64,000 nt of DNA from Gerris lacustris (taxonomy: Eukaryota > Arthropoda > Insecta > Hemiptera > Gerridae), in contig OX578281.1 of NCBI GenBank assembly GCA_951217055.1, positions 29,947,101 through 30,011,100 on the forward strand. Direction: 5' to 3'. The translations under genes and the position numbers were made by a program. Each line of letters opens with the position of its first letter. Position 1 is the first letter of the stretch. The notes beneath the pieces are model-generated. The model saw only the letters and a program-made list of their open reading frames with translations. It ran no database searches and was not told the DNA's origin. Shown here one piece after another: positions 23,249-35,447 of the stretch.

Positions 23249-23936
23249 AATTAATCTCACCAATGAATAAATATCCTTAGAAATTAATTTTGTGATCTTT
23301 TAATATTAATTTAGAGATCATTTATTTATGAGCACCACATACATGATGTGCAATTTTTATCCATTAGTTCTATTTCTTATTTAATTGATTACTTTTGCAC
23401 ATTAATCTAATTATTACTTCTTCTACTTATATGAGAAAGTAAACTACATTTGAGACAAAATAAACATTAATATTTACTATTATGGTAATAAGTCAAAATT
23501 TAATAAGTCAAAATTATGCGTCAGGAAACTTGGAAGCTCATACCTCAAAAAAGCAGTGAGAAGTAAAAAAAACTGCAGAGTAAATAAAAGAGAGAAGATA
23601 GTGTAGTGTGTAGTGTGACCTATCTCCATCCCTTTTAAAAAGGAGGGATATTTCTAACTCAACTACCTACTCCTATAGTTTAATCTACCCTTCATTTGCT
23701 TACCCACTGGACTCGCGTTAGATTATAAAACTTATTTAATAACATAGAAATTTGTAACAGCAATAATAAAAGTTAAATAAAATAATAAATAATAAAAAGC
23801 CAATAACCCTAGAGAAGTTAAAGTGGGTTTAAAAATTAAGTTAAATTAAAACTGAAAGGTAAAGTAATAAAATGCATATGATATGTAAAATTATATGAAT
23901 TATGAATTAGTTATATATTCTTGACAACTGACAGGA

Positions 23937-24335
23937 CCCATCACACTCCTCCTTCACTGAGGCACGACCAACATATTTCTCTAAACAATTAAAATTAAAC
24001 CAACCGCTTCAGCACTTTGACACCCTTAAGTCACCTCGGAAAGTCTTTTCAGCACAGTATCCGGCCCTACCCATGGCTTGCTGAACTTCTTGGATTTGCC
24101 CTGTCGATGCACCGATATATACAGCCACACCTTACTCCCCTTAGTAAATGCGGTTCTCCAGATACTCACTTGTCATACATACATTTCCTCTCCCGATAAT
24201 TTGTCTTGAGTCTTTTCAAGCATCTCTTGGAGTTCACTCACATATTGTGAACAATCACCTATGGGTAGTCTCAAGTCGCAACCAAAATGATGGAGGAAGT
24301 ACGGAGAGAACCCAGTAGACTCATTTACACTGCTA
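23937..24335 (-). pseudogene. Ty3/gypsy integrase C-terminal remnant
   Basis: Minus-strand reading from 24335: ESTGFSPYFLHHFGCDLRLP then YVSELQEMLEKTQDKL, and after a frame break KVWLYISVHRQGKSKKFSKP and WVGPDTVLKRLSEVT. This is the end of the integrase catalytic core plus the GPY/F module typical of Ty3/gypsy LTR retrotransposons, which joins element DNA to the genome. The spacer region between has a deletion and stops. No LTR is visible nearby, so only this fragment remains. Confidence 0.85.
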
Positions 24336-24417
24336 CAATATACCATTATCATAAATGGAAGTTTACTATCCCTGTTGCTACATAGGACTCATCGGAACAC
24401 TGATCTCCCTACTCACC

Positions 24418-24915
24418 TGAACACATAAGAGCCAGGAATAACAACGATCACAGAATAGCGATTGCTCAGCATTCTGAAGGAACCTACGATCTTATCAAGT
24501 TTGAAGATATTCGTGTACTCGCATCTATCAATAGGTATCATAGCAGGATGGTAAGGGAGGGCCATTGTGATTGAGGAACAACCAGAGAACTACAACAGAG
24601 AGGATGGATTTACCTGAAAACCTCTCTGGTCAGCACCTGAGCCAAGCAGCAAGCAAGAGGCGGCGCCGCATAGACACTTATCGCCCCCCTCGACAAAGGA
24701 TCGCCGACGAAGGCAGCATCTAAAATTGCATCATCCCAGCAAAGGATTTACCCGACTGGTGAAACGCCCGGAAAATCCAAGTTCAATCTACGTTACAGAA
24801 AACCAGTGTAAATGCACCGACCTTCTCTCCAAGATGCTTCCAGTAGTAGAAGCGAAACTTCGGACTTCAAACCTTTCGTATCGCGGATTTCACTGGAAAA
24901 CCAAGCTATTTTTAT
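24418..24915 (+). pseudogene. Penelope-like element, C-terminal GIY-YIG-region remnant
   Basis: Plus-strand reading: NNDHRIAIAQHSEGTYDLIK, FEDIRVLASINRYHSRMVRE, then after a one-base frame change AIVIEEQPENYNREDGF, a stop, and a long tail to the stop at 24915. The order IAxHSxxxG..I.F....LA...RYxxRxxREAIxIxxxPENxNREDGF is the C-terminal part of Penelope-like retroelement proteins, after the GIY-YIG endonuclease core. The core motif itself is not present in the fragment. Confidence 0.75.
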
Positions 24916-24984
24916 AACTATAGTGTTTAACTCAAAACAAGAATATTAATAAATTGAACCTATTTAAAATATCATGTTATTAGC

Positions 24985-25311
24985 ATATTCCCCAGCACAG
25001 CGGGATCGCGGTAAGGGGTTCGATACCGCGCCTTTGTGCATAAAAATAAATAGCTCACTTTTGATCACACCATATTCACATTGGTGGTATATAGGTGTAT
25101 TAAGTGGGTGAATTCCTTAGAATCAGGGTCCACTTAAGTGTGTTAATTGCTTGGTTCAAACATGTATTTCTACTACTAGGTCAACAAAGCTATGAGCTCA
25201 CTACCAGTCCCACCTAAAGCTATTACTGTTATTATAATTAATAGCATTATTGCTCTCAGTCGCTTGTTACAAGTTGTATGGAAAAATTGTAGTTGTGACT
25301 TAAAAATAAAG

Positions 25312-25347
<36 letters not shown>
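24985..25347 (+). mobile_element. tRNA-derived SINE with poly-A tail
   Basis: RNA polymerase III-like boxes: A-box-like CAGCACAGCGG (24993-25003) and B box GGTTCGATACC (25017-25027), closer than in a tRNA. An unrelated body of about 280 bp follows and ends at a 36-bp pure poly-A (25312-25347). Head, body and pure A tail in one direction indicate a retroposed, fairly young SINE. The target duplication was not resolved. Confidence 0.65.
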
Positions 25348-25350
<3 letters not shown>

Positions 25351-25689
25351 AAATTAAATCAACTTATCAATTTTTGAAAAGATATTGAGTACTAAAGGTA
25401 TTTTACATAAAAAAAGAGAGCAAAAATGAATTTATTTGGCAGTAGTAAAGCAAGTGCTTTACCGGCAATCTAAATAGATGTAGTCTATTACTATTTGATC
25501 CTCGGTTATATTAACCTATCCTCGTTCTCCTCTTTGTTTTTGACATTTACTTCTTACTTTAATCAGATGCTTTTCTTGGAGAAACCTCTTAAAGTGGTTG
25601 AAGAGAAGAATTCAGAAGAGATTGAGCAGGTGGTGCAATCTAAGAGTATACGGATATATTTAAGTTGTTGAATTCCATTTCTTATCGTG
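25348..25689. other. Spacer, no gene seen
   Basis: No recognised feature. Confidence 0.35.
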
Positions 25690-26400
25690 GCTTCATCAAG
25701 AGAAAACCACTTTCTATTTCCTTATCAAACATTCTTCTTTTCCCCTTCTTTATTCCCTCGTGATTCTATTCTTCCCTGTACAAATTCTTTTACCCCTTTT
25801 TCTCTTCGAGGACTCCGTGGCTGAATCCCTCTCTTTTTTCCACATTGGAATCGTTAAAATCACGCCCCAAACCTCCTCCTCCCGAGTTCAAATGAAGGAA
25901 ATATAAATGAAGTCTTCTTTTTCTTCTGGGAGTGAGACGGTAAGGGAATAAAGGGGGTGGGGGTTCTGTCGTAGCGGTCCTTCCAAGCACCCGAAAACCG
26001 CCCCGAGCAGTTTTGTGCCCAAACGTACTTTTTCCCCGTTTTTACTCGGCTCCTCCTTCCACCCTATCCCCGACGCTAATTGCGACACAAACTCCTTTTC
26101 TCGACCTCTCCGGGATTAAAAATTCAAACCGAGTTTTCCCGTAAAAACTTCTTTCTCTCTTCCCCCCTCACCGAAAAAGATAATTTATTCTACGTACACG
26201 TCACTGAAGACTCCCCAACCCCTAACTATACCCCGAAGGAAATTAGCGAATGCTTTTATTTAACTTCTTTATGTGAAATAACAAGTTTCTTTCCTAAGAA
26301 ACCGAGAATGCTCCGTCTCTTACTTCTCTACTCCCGAGCATTCCTAACCCTCACTTCTATATAATAAATTATCCTATTTCTGTCTTCTTATATATAGGAA
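25690..26400. other. Pyrimidine-rich, relatively GC-rich island
   Basis: The plus strand is dominated by C and T (CCTCCTCCCGAG, TTTTTCTCTTCGAGG and similar). Frames of 66-94 codons on both strands reflect lack of stop codons in this composition; none has a domain I recognise. Confidence 0.45.
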
Positions 26401-27300
26401 CGTGGAGCCTCATTGAGTATTCTACTTGAACAAGTGAGATAGACCCTCTAACACGGCTACACAAAATGCCAATACATTTCCTTCACAACCCTTTTTTCTT
26501 CATTCGAAAGCTTGTACGACTTTCTATTTTTTAATTTTCTTCAACTCTTAAATTTTAATCAAATTATAAATTCGATTTTTTGTTAGAGTTTTTAAGACAA
26601 CTCTAGATATATTACCAATACAGCAATTGGGAGCTCTAAAAGAATCCAAGTAGATAAAAACCTGTAATTTGAAGCCACAATCGAGCTTAATATTCAGATA
26701 CTAAAGTCCAAGACATATTTACATAAGTAAGTTGAAACAAATGACAACTCTTGCCTAGAGATTCAAAATTAATATTTGTATTCCTTAGCTCAGAGGTTAT
26801 ATAATATGTTATACACTAAGTATATATATTAGGTTAACAATATTTATATTAGGTTACAGGGATGTCCCATCCCCCCCAAAGGCCAATGGCGTAAACCTCC
26901 AAAAACTGCTTGAATCACTTGGAATATTTACCCCCCCCCCCCCCTCCATTTCTGAAAAATACCCCTAAATTGGATTCCCCCCAAAAGTTCTGATAACACA
27001 ACTTCCACCATTAAACCCCCCTGTGGGCACCCCTGTTTTGTTATACACTATTTAAATTAGGTTATTTACTATTTATATAAAATAGTGATAAAGAATACAA
27101 AAGAAAGTGTAATTTACATACACATATTTACCAACTATATGGTTGTGGCGTAAATTCAGGATTCATTATTATTTGATTACCGGCGGAGGAGTAAATTTTT
27201 AATGTGTCTTCCTCCCTTCCTCTTTAATTAAATTGATAGATTATACCTATAAATTATTATTATAATATGTCATAAATTATTTATTATATATTATTTCACG
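26401..27300. other. AT-rich spacer with C-tract
   Basis: C-run near 26930-26944. A tandem-like ATATTAGGTTA phrase near 26828-26860. No gene seen. Confidence 0.35.
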
Positions 27301-27314
27301 AAAGCAGCTACCCA

Positions 27315-27410
27315 TTTACAAGGCAACGCTGGGTGAAAACTCATTGCCGGAGGTAGGAATCGAACCAGGTACCTCCTGTTTGACCTTATATAATGGTATA
27401 ATTGTGATCA
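27315..27410 (-). mobile_element. tRNA-like SINE head (candidate)
   Basis: On the minus strand a perfect B box GGTTCGATTCC lies at 27359-27369 between GGAGGTACCT and TACCTCCGG, which pair as a T-arm-like stem. AGGTCAAACAG just before it is A-box-like but too close for a tRNA. The sequence beyond has no poly-A. Confidence 0.45.
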
Positions 27411-30400
27411 CTATTTTACCTTTACCTGAAGTTTTATTGGTCTAAAAGTAGGTAAAAACCATAAACTTTCAGAAGCATAACAGAAATACCCATAGTTCTC
27501 TGTGATTCCGCTAGATTGGAGCACATGTTCTATTAAACGAAGAAAAGGGGGATAGAATGTCCACCCCTCCCTCCATAACCTATTTAGCTTTAAAAGGTAT
27601 TCATCATTTTAAAACCTAAGGTATTCGACTTTTGAAACTTAAGGTATTGGACTTTTAAAACCTTAGGGAAGCCATGTTTCAGGTTTCAGACAATAGGTCT
27701 AAATATTACTCGTTTAACACTTCCAAATTCCCTTTGCCAGGGATCAGTGTAGTAGATGTAGTTAGCGTTTATAACATATGAATGTGAAATATTGTATAAA
27801 TTACTTACTAAATATTTTCCTTTGGTTAGCGTTCTCGAAAAACACCTGAAACCAAGGAGAAATAAGGATGAATTTGATAATGGATGGAATCCCATGGTGA
27901 TGGTAGAATATATCACAGAATCTATGTCAATACAACTAACTTTATATTCTTCAGAGTATAATTCGTATTCGCTTAAGTTACAAGAAGGAGCTAATGGAAT
28001 AAGTTAAATTGAGATTTACTTTCCTCCCCTCCTAACAATTTATTAGGAAGATGTTAGAAGCGAATATTAACATAACAAATCAATCTAGTTAATTGTAAAA
28101 CTCGAAGTCATCTCAGAATACAACTTCATATTATTATCTTGCAAGTTAGAAAGTCAGTGTATATTTCTTATAATTTCAAAAGTACGTTAAGCTAAGTAAT
28201 TAAAAAGTTTCGACGTATCATTATATATTTAATTAAATCAGTTGTTTCACATTAAAAGAGCAAACTAGATTATACTTTTTATGTTTCGGACAAAAAAACA
28301 ATGTCTGCCAATAAAAGTGCGCGTTCTATCATTGCCCGAATGGGCACATAAGTATTAATTGAAGTATAATGAGACAGAGTTCAAAATATAGATGTTAGTA
28401 AAAACTTAGGGAGTGAGCTATAAACATATTCTATAAAAATAATCTGTCCCCACTGGGAATTAAAAGTGGTTGTTTGGACCTGTTTTGATTTCCAGCAAGG
28501 CCGAATTTATTTTATTCAATATGAAATGTAAACAGAAAGATGAAATAAATATGGCAGCATCCTATTACTTTATATCGGATTACTTTCGACAAATCGAGGT
28601 ATTGTGGTTTTTAAAAATGTTAACGGACGTGGAAAAGCGGGAAGGCAAACATATATACGAAACCATAAATAATCTCAAAGTATTTACAAAAAATACAGGT
28701 GTAAATAAAAAAATCGGACGTCGCGTCGGCGGGGTGTTTCGGAATTTTCCTCACCAAGTAATTTCAAAATGGAGGCAGATATAAAGTTAAAATATGAAGA
28801 AATTGTTTATAATACAGAAAGCTATAATGGGTACGAATTTCAGCTCGATCGGCAAAATAGTTCCGAAATTATTTAGCATTAATTTTTTATTATTCAAATG
28901 TCGATATTTTTAAAATGGTGGCAGATATCAAAACGAAATTCAGTGGACATTTTTGTTAAAAATGAAACATAATTAGTTTAATTTCAGTGCCTTTTTCTGA
29001 ATTTTTACGAATATTTGCATAGCAAAATGGGTGTTTTTCTTTCAAGGCCTCAACTACAAGTAAAGAGTAATTTTTGTACTAAGTATCAACTTTCAGCTTA
29101 TAAACTGTGGGAGTTGTGCGCGATACAGAAATTAATTCAGCTAAAAAACCTCTCAAATGATCTTAATAATACCCAAACCGAATAATTCGGTTTAAATCTC
29201 GCGTTTCGGATTTGTTTAGTGAAAACAATATTTTTCTTTAGAGAAAGTGAGGAAAAGTAAAAAGTTTTTATCATATTCCTTTTTAGTCGAAAAGAATGAG
29301 TATAAAAACAGAGTAGGTATTTATAGTAAATTTTATTTGAAGTAGAAAGTAAGATGCACATTTTTATATGAAAATAAGCGTTTTCACAATAGGTATTCTT
29401 TCACCTTAGGTTTATCAAATGTTTAACTACGACGTTTCAGTTGCTTCTCGTATTATCAAAATTTAACCTGTTAATTCCCCCGAAATCTTCAAATAGAATT
29501 TTCCTACATTTATATTCAGGATTTTTCAACTAAGCACAGACAAAGAAACGGGAACAATTCTACATCGAATTTCCAGCAAAAAATGTTCCATTATTTCATG
29601 GTCTATGGAGCTTGAGACAGTACGCATTCAAACTTTAATAAAAAAATGCAACCTATTAGGCTCGTTTCACACTTATATATTAAAAAAGCCAACTTTTGAT
29701 GTGAAACAGTTTATTTCATAACCATCGAAATCCACATGTTACGGCAGCTCAAAGTTTGATTATCGCGCTTTTGATAGGATAAAATATTCATTTTTAGTAG
29801 CTTGTATACAGGAATTACATACCCGACTTGGTCACACATAGAGTAATTTAAAGAAAATTCACTACACTTTTGAATACCGTAAACCCCACCACTTTGTCGT
29901 TTATATAGTTTTTGAGTTACTAAACAATGTCAAAAAATTGTGAAGAAATCGAAAGTATCGATAAAAATCAATAAATCTGAAACGAAGGTAGACCATGAGT
30001 TTATAGGCAATTTTTTGAAGGAAATTCGTTGTAATCAGCCCCTTTTCTGTGTCTGTGCTTAGCTGAAACACTCTGTACGTCCTACGTATGTCAGAAAATA
30101 TAAAAATAAAAATGATAAAAATTCACAGAGAAGAGAAGATCGGGTACTTTAAGTAGAATAAGGCAGTCAAGAAACATATATCAGAAGCACGTACAATATG
30201 ACGCGAAGATAATCACCAAGCTTCATCATTCCACATCAACCATCCGTCAAGAATCGAAACAACGGAAATAAGTATGCGACATCTTCAACAGCACAACGAG
30301 ATATACCGGAGGATAATGAGAAAACACCAGGAATGGTTCGTAATCAAAGAGTTACGGAGACTTGATCTTCCACAGATTGTATTGAAAACCAAGTAAGTAT

Positions 30401-30500
30401 ACGGTACGTGTGTGTCATTAGTTTCGACACCTGGAGCTTCATATCTATGGATTCTTCAACTGCTTTTATGATAACTTTACCATATAGATGGTGTACGAAT
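27411..30500. other. Long AT-rich region, no gene seen
   Basis: Frames of 60-104 codons here (for example 28470-28784 plus, 27792-28007 plus) have no recognised domains or splice context. ATGGTGGCAGAT/ATGGAGGCAGAT phrases near 28768 and 28916 suggest an internal direct repeat. Confidence 0.35.
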
Positions 30501-30525
30501 AAAAAAAAAAAAAAAAAAAAAAAAT
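30501..30525 (+). repeat. Poly-A tract
   Basis: 25-bp pure A run, possibly the tail of a retroposed copy ending at ACGAAT; the body is not recognised. Confidence 0.85.
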
Positions 30526-31580
30526 ATCATTTCTCTTTCAATAACTGATATCTTAAGAAGTATATATATATATATAGAGGAGAGTTATGGGTATACGGAT
30601 GTCCATGAGGGTGTAGTTATAATGTTGCATTGCCGGGCATCACGCTAGATTGTATATAAGTAAAGGGCTTGCGCCGTATCTAAGTTGTGTACGTGAGGGG
30701 TCAAGTAATTGGCCCCTTGACGATTGGAGATTAGGCTAAACCACGTCGAACAGGTGTGTTTTGGACGCGAAGGCCTTGCGCTACATACACCACGGAGTAC
30801 GGACTACGGACACAGACCAGCCGGTAATATGTCGGAATTAGGATTCGCTATATAGCTACAGAGATAGGTAACATACTTATTCTTATTTGATTGTTTCACT
30901 ACATTCAGTACAATAATACTATGAAGACATTCCAAGAACCAAACATCATACGGCACTTTTGAGAAAACTACATGCCTTGTATAAAAATTAAATTTAAACA
31001 TTTTCTTGTCTCGATCAATGAAGGGTTTGGTCAACTTTAAATACCTACCAATTTACTACATGTAAGTTTCCGTGGATGGTATCATAAAGAAATACTAGGT
31101 GTTCCAAAAGTGACAGCGTCTTCGAAGTTTTTATTAACAACTATGTATACACAATAACAATAATACTTTTAGACAGTGACGATCGACGTATAATATCGAC
31201 GTTTCTTTGAGTAACTATGTTCTATGTATATATACCCAAAAATTATACAGTAGGTACATGCAATATATGTATATAATTAACAAGAATGCGAGTTAGGATG
31301 TACTTATTATATAAGCAACCATACAATACCAAAGTATGTCACAATCTGACAAACGTATGAATTTATAAAGCTCCAATTACATAGAGAAAGTTTATGTTAG
31401 TTGTTGTCGTGACAGCTAACATGAGCTTACCGTGTAGACAAGTAAGTATCACACGGTTACAACAACACTATCACACTATTACGTCTAACGAGATTTTTGA
31501 GAGTACAATTGCATGATCAGAGTACTCTTGCGGCAATTACAAGATGGCCGAGTAAACGAGGCTTAAAAATACCATATTCC
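30526..31580. other. Mixed-composition spacer, no gene seen
   Basis: The part at 30590-30840 is richer in GC than its surroundings (GGGTATACGG, GGTCAAGTAATTGGCCCCTT) but I recognise no element. A short (TA)n lies near 30560. Confidence 0.35.
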
Positions 31581-31875
31581 ATCATTTGACAGACATATTA
31601 ATTTATACAATTTCAAAATGATGTCATCATTTGACAGACATATTAATTTATACAATTTCAAAATGATGTCATCATTTGACAGACATATTAATTTATACAA
31701 TTTCAAAATGATGTCATCATTTGACAGACATATTAATTTATACAATTTCAAAATGATGTCATCATTTGACAGACATATTAATTTATACAATTTCAAAATG
31801 ATGTCATCATTTGACAGACATATTAATTTATACAATTTCAAAATGATGTCATCATTTGACAGACATATTAATTTA
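31581..31875. repeat. 45-bp tandem repeat, six identical units plus a partial
   Basis: Units start at 31581, 31626, 31671, 31716, 31761 and 31806 with a 25-bp partial at 31851. No mismatch was seen between units. Since 45 is a multiple of three and the unit has no stop in one frame on each strand, both strands give long 15-residue-repeat frames, which are artefacts. Each junction forms the near-palindrome AAATGATGTCATCATTT. Confidence 0.97.
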
Positions 31876-32640
31876 ACTGTGTATTTTTTATATTTTATTT
31901 GTATCATTAAAATCTTGAGGTCAATTTTAAAATTAAAATAGTTTTCTAGGACTCTAGTAATTTTATGTTAACAGAGGTATTACTATTATTTTACGTCATG
32001 TCACAAAATTGCACCTACACACACAAACACATACATATTATACATTGCTGTTTCTTCTCAGCAAATTAAGCAATTTTTAGAGTCATAAAGTTAATTTCCT
32101 TATACATATTTCTTATTTTTACCCTCTCAATTTAGTTTTGACTTTCGAAAACAATATATATAAATATAAGCTTCGAGGCGTTTACATATAATTTCATATT
32201 TACAGAAAAAAAAATACAAGAGTCGAAGTTGTTTGCAGTATGTCGTAGAGTTCAAACCTACCTTTTACGATCGGGTTATAAAAAAATTGGAAAGAAAAAT
32301 ACGACGATTATTTTAATAGACGTATGTTACATATTTATACATTTTTTCTCATTCCACACAAAGTATTTATTTGTAATTTTTCAACTTTATAAAGGGTAGG
32401 TTTGACCATTAACTTTTTCCTTTCCGACTTCTTTAAATTACCAAAGAAAAACGTTCATTGTATGAGTTCTTTTTTTAATGCCTAACTTCCTGATTTTTTA
32501 AAAAAAGATAAAACTAATAATAAAATAACTAAGTATAATAAGATGTCTCTGAATATATTTCCAATAGCAAAAAAGGAAATTGCTAGATAGGTTCTTTTTG
32601 TAATGTATTACTAAATCAAAAGGTGTTTCTTTTATGTTTT
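31876..32640. other. AT-rich spacer, no gene seen
   Basis: No recognised feature. Confidence 0.35.
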
Positions 32641-32644
32641 ATGT

Positions 32645-33315
32645 CTTGCTTCCGAGCTTACCGAAGGTAACGGAAGCTATGTGATCGTTTCGAAGAACGA
32701 ACATTTTTTTTATGTGTCTAATTTTAAAAATTCCAAGACAGAAATCTGTTTCAGACATCAGGGAACATTATTGGTTCCGTGTCTGTCTGTCGGTTTGTCC
32801 GGTCTGTCGCTCAATTTTTGCGAACCAACATATCTTAAAACTACGCGTACAATTTTAATAAAATTTGTATGGTAAATCATTGTTGGTCCTATATAAGTTT
32901 CAACCTTCTGCGCCCATTTGTTTCTCTTCAACATGCGCACAAACATACATTTATTTACATCTATATCTTCTAAAATATACTCTCTGATTTTTATGAAATT
33001 TGGATGATTTGTCGAAAGTAGTCCGCAGATAGCACCAGATTAATTTCAACCTTCTAGGCTCTTAATTGATGATGGCTCTTTTGCTTAATTGATGATTTAA
33101 TTTATGTCAAAAATTCAAAACAATGTTGACAAATTTAAAAAACGGGGGAAACAGTTAAATACATTAGACAATATTGGGTTGTAAAAGTATAACATCAGTA
33201 AAATACGTGATAGGATAGCTATAGAAATCAATGTGCCACACTAATTGGCAGACAGTTTTGTATGAGATTTCTCTCTGAGAAATATTGCTTGCACTATAAA
33301 CAAGAATATTCCTTT
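32645..33315 (+). repeat. Family B repeat, fullest copy
   Basis: 5' hairpin CTTCCGAGCTTACC / GGTAACGGAAG (32650-32678), AAATTCC-AGACAGAAATCTG, CAGACATCAGGGAACATT, GTCTGTCTGTCGG, CATATCTTAAAACTAC, AATTTTAATAAAATTTG, CCTATATAAGTTTCAACCTT, CATGCGCACAAACATACATT, then a second ATGAAATTTGGATGATTTGT half and the GCCACACTAATTGGCAGACA end. About 650 bp, no convincing reading frame. This copy is used as the reference for the family. Confidence 0.85.
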
Positions 33316-33339
33316 TATTGCTTATTAAAGGGAAATTTT

Positions 33340-33600
33340 GCTTCAGAGCTTACCGCAAGTTATATAGGCATTTGTGATCTATAAAGCGGCATTTCTTTTT
33401 AGACACAATTCTTTTTAGGAATCAAGGCATTTTCGGCCTCATGTCTGTCTGTTAGTCTGACAGTCAAAAGTTTTACGACCCACTATATCTTAAAAACTAC
33501 TTGTCCGATTTTATATAAATTTGGTTAGTGTGTTAAAATAAGCCAACAGAAGGTCCCACGTTAATCTCAACGTTCTATGCAGATTTAATATTGATTAAAA
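33340..33600 (+). repeat. Family B repeat, partial
   Basis: GAGCTTACCGCAAG, TTTCGGCCTCATGTCTGTCT, ATCTTAAAAACTACTTGTCC, TAAATTTGGTTAGTGTG, AATCTCAACGTTCTATGC. Ends early. Confidence 0.7.
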
Positions 33601-33714
33601 ATAAATTTGACCCTGATGGAACGTAATTCCCAGGACTGCAATTTCTTAAGTCCCAGTGTAGTCATATTATTCATAAAAATCATACCCACGAAATAATGAG
33701 TTTACGAACGAAAA

Positions 33715-34010
33715 TTTGTTATATCTTCGATTTTAAAAATTCCAGGACAGAAATCCGTTTCAGACATCAGGGAACATTTTTGGTCCCGAACCTGTCTGTC
33801 GGTCTGTCGCTCAATTTTTGCGATCCAACATACATATTTTAAAAACTACTCGTCCGATTATATTAAAATTTAGATGGTAGGTTATAATTAGCCGATTGTT
33901 GGTCCCATATAAGTTTCAACCATCTTTACCCATTATTTTCTTTTTAAGCTCCTCAGAAACATACATTTATTTATACCAATATCATCAAAAGTACTCATTT
34001 GATGTATTAT
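33715..34010 (+). repeat. Family B repeat, partial
   Basis: Lacks the hairpin; starts at the ATTTTAAAAATTCCAGGACA phrase, then CAGACATCAGGGAACATTTT, CTGTCTGTCGGTCTGTCGCT, AAAAACTACTCGTCCGATTA, GGTCCCATATAAGTTTCAAC and ends in CATACATTTATTTATACC with a short duplicated TCAAAAGTACTCATTTGAT. Confidence 0.78.
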
Positions 34011-34960
34011 CAAATGTTCTCAATTGATGTATTATCAAAAGTACTCATTTGATTATAGAATATTTAGTCATCTCAATACCTTAGTTAGACTCAGTTTTGC
34101 ACGCTATCTACTGGACTATAAGTTTAATTTTGTATTTGTTTATCTAAAAATAAACTTTTTAAAAATAATAACTTCAACAGAGTCAATTCAACTAACAATC
34201 ACTATTACTAGTTCAATTATTAATCTAAAATGTACTGATTAATTGAACTTGTAGGGGCTAAAGGACTGACTAACGACGGACTAATAGGGGCTAAAGGTTG
34301 TCCGTTTTTAATGAAAGTCCGGTTTATTAATTAATTATTTGAAGTAATAATTCAAAAGTGTGCACATCAATAAAAGAACAGTAGTTAGCTGTAAGTGTTT
34401 ATTATATATCGAATATAAAACTGTCTTACACAAAGGTTTAATTGAAAAATATGTGTTGTTATACACTCTATTAATAATTTGAAAAAGTTAGTCCTGGGTC
34501 CATTTCAATTTGTTTGAAAAATAATTTATTTTCTGCTAGGTTTATTAACTCATATTTCATCGGTTAATGACTGACGTAAGTGTTCATTATATAATAGATA
34601 GATGAAAATATGCAACTTTTATAGTTATGAGTATAATAATTCTTTTATCGGTCCATATATATTCGATTATACTGTATCATCATAAACCATAAATAAATCC
34701 ACACCAATTAGTGTGGAACTTAGAACGTACTTTAATAATGTTATGCCTTTACAAACCATCATCGTCTAATTAATTTAATCACCTCCCCCCCCCCCCCCCT
34801 TTATTTAATTTGTCAAAATTGATTCGCTTTTTTATTGAATAACAATTTAGCAAAACTTAATGAGCTAAGACTGTTGAAATTATTATGGAACCGTCTGTGG
34901 GCTACATATGTTAAAAATTCAATTTATTAAAAATTGGTTGTTTTAAGATAATATGGTGGT
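34011..34960. other. AT-rich spacer with C-tract
   Basis: AGGGGCTAAAGG phrases repeat near 34253 and 34287. C-run at about 34786-34799. No gene seen. Confidence 0.35.
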
Positions 34961-34964
34961 TCCC

Positions 34965-35215
34965 AAAAAAGTTTGACATACCGACAAACAAACAGACATA
35001 ATAGGGACCAAAATGTTCCCCAATATCTGCAACGGATTTCTGAATTGGAATTTGTAATTTAACAGACTGTCTGTCTTTTTGTCGATCTGTCCAACATTTT
35101 TGCGAACCAATATATTATCTTAAAACGTCCAATTTTAAATTTGGAGGCATACAAATTTTTCATCCATCGGAACGATCACAATACTTCGGTAAGCTTGGAA
35201 GCCATACAGACTGGA
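34965..35215 (-). repeat. Family B fragments, partly inverted
   Basis: Minus-oriented pieces (TGTTCCC, GGACCAAAATG, CTGAATTGGAATTT; GCTTACCGAAGT near 35185-35195 on minus) mixed with a plus-oriented CTGTCTGTCTTTTTGTCG piece near 35063, so the copy is internally inverted. Confidence 0.55.
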
Positions 35216-35250
35216 TTCTAATACTAACTAATTTATCTACTATCTACATA

Positions 35251-35447
35251 AAGGTCCATACACACTTTGATTAGAGGAAGTGCGAGTGTTAAGGGCGATT
35301 GTTTAGTTAAATCACTAAACCCATTTGGACACCATGTGTTTAGTGTAAGTGTTAAGTAATTTTTAAACACATTTTCACTAAACACTAGCAAAAATTTACT
35401 AAACACTTGCTCTCGCACTTGCTCTAATCAAAGTGTAAATGGGCCTT
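35251..35447. mobile_element. 197-bp MITE flanked by TA
   Basis: Terminal inverted repeats of about 36 bp: AAGGTCCATACACACTTTGA at the left and the complement of AAGGCCCATTTACACTTTGA at the right, both continuing TTAGAGNAAGTGCGAG. TA on both sides (35249-35250, 35448-35449) fits a TA-targeting transposase, but TAA/TTA boundaries are also possible. The interior has CACTAAACAC-type subterminal palindromes. No coding. Confidence 0.87.

Larger units (their letters stand above)
22560..23930 (+). repeat. Paralogous block, copy 2, interrupted by a MITE
   Basis: Counterpart of 11445-12310. After removing the 491-bp MITE at 22655-23145 and one copy of its 8-bp target duplication, intron-like sequence, acceptor, terminal-exon-like frame, 3' flank and family J follow in the same order. 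Confidence 0.55.

Noticed and set aside
25790..26364. Several 66-94-codon frames on both strands
   Set aside because: Overlap each other in a pyrimidine-skewed island where stop codons are rare; no recognised domains.
31563..31941. Two 107-114-codon proteins of 15-residue repeats on opposite strands
   Set aside because: Both arise from a 45-bp tandem repeat whose length is a multiple of three; no splice, start or conservation support.
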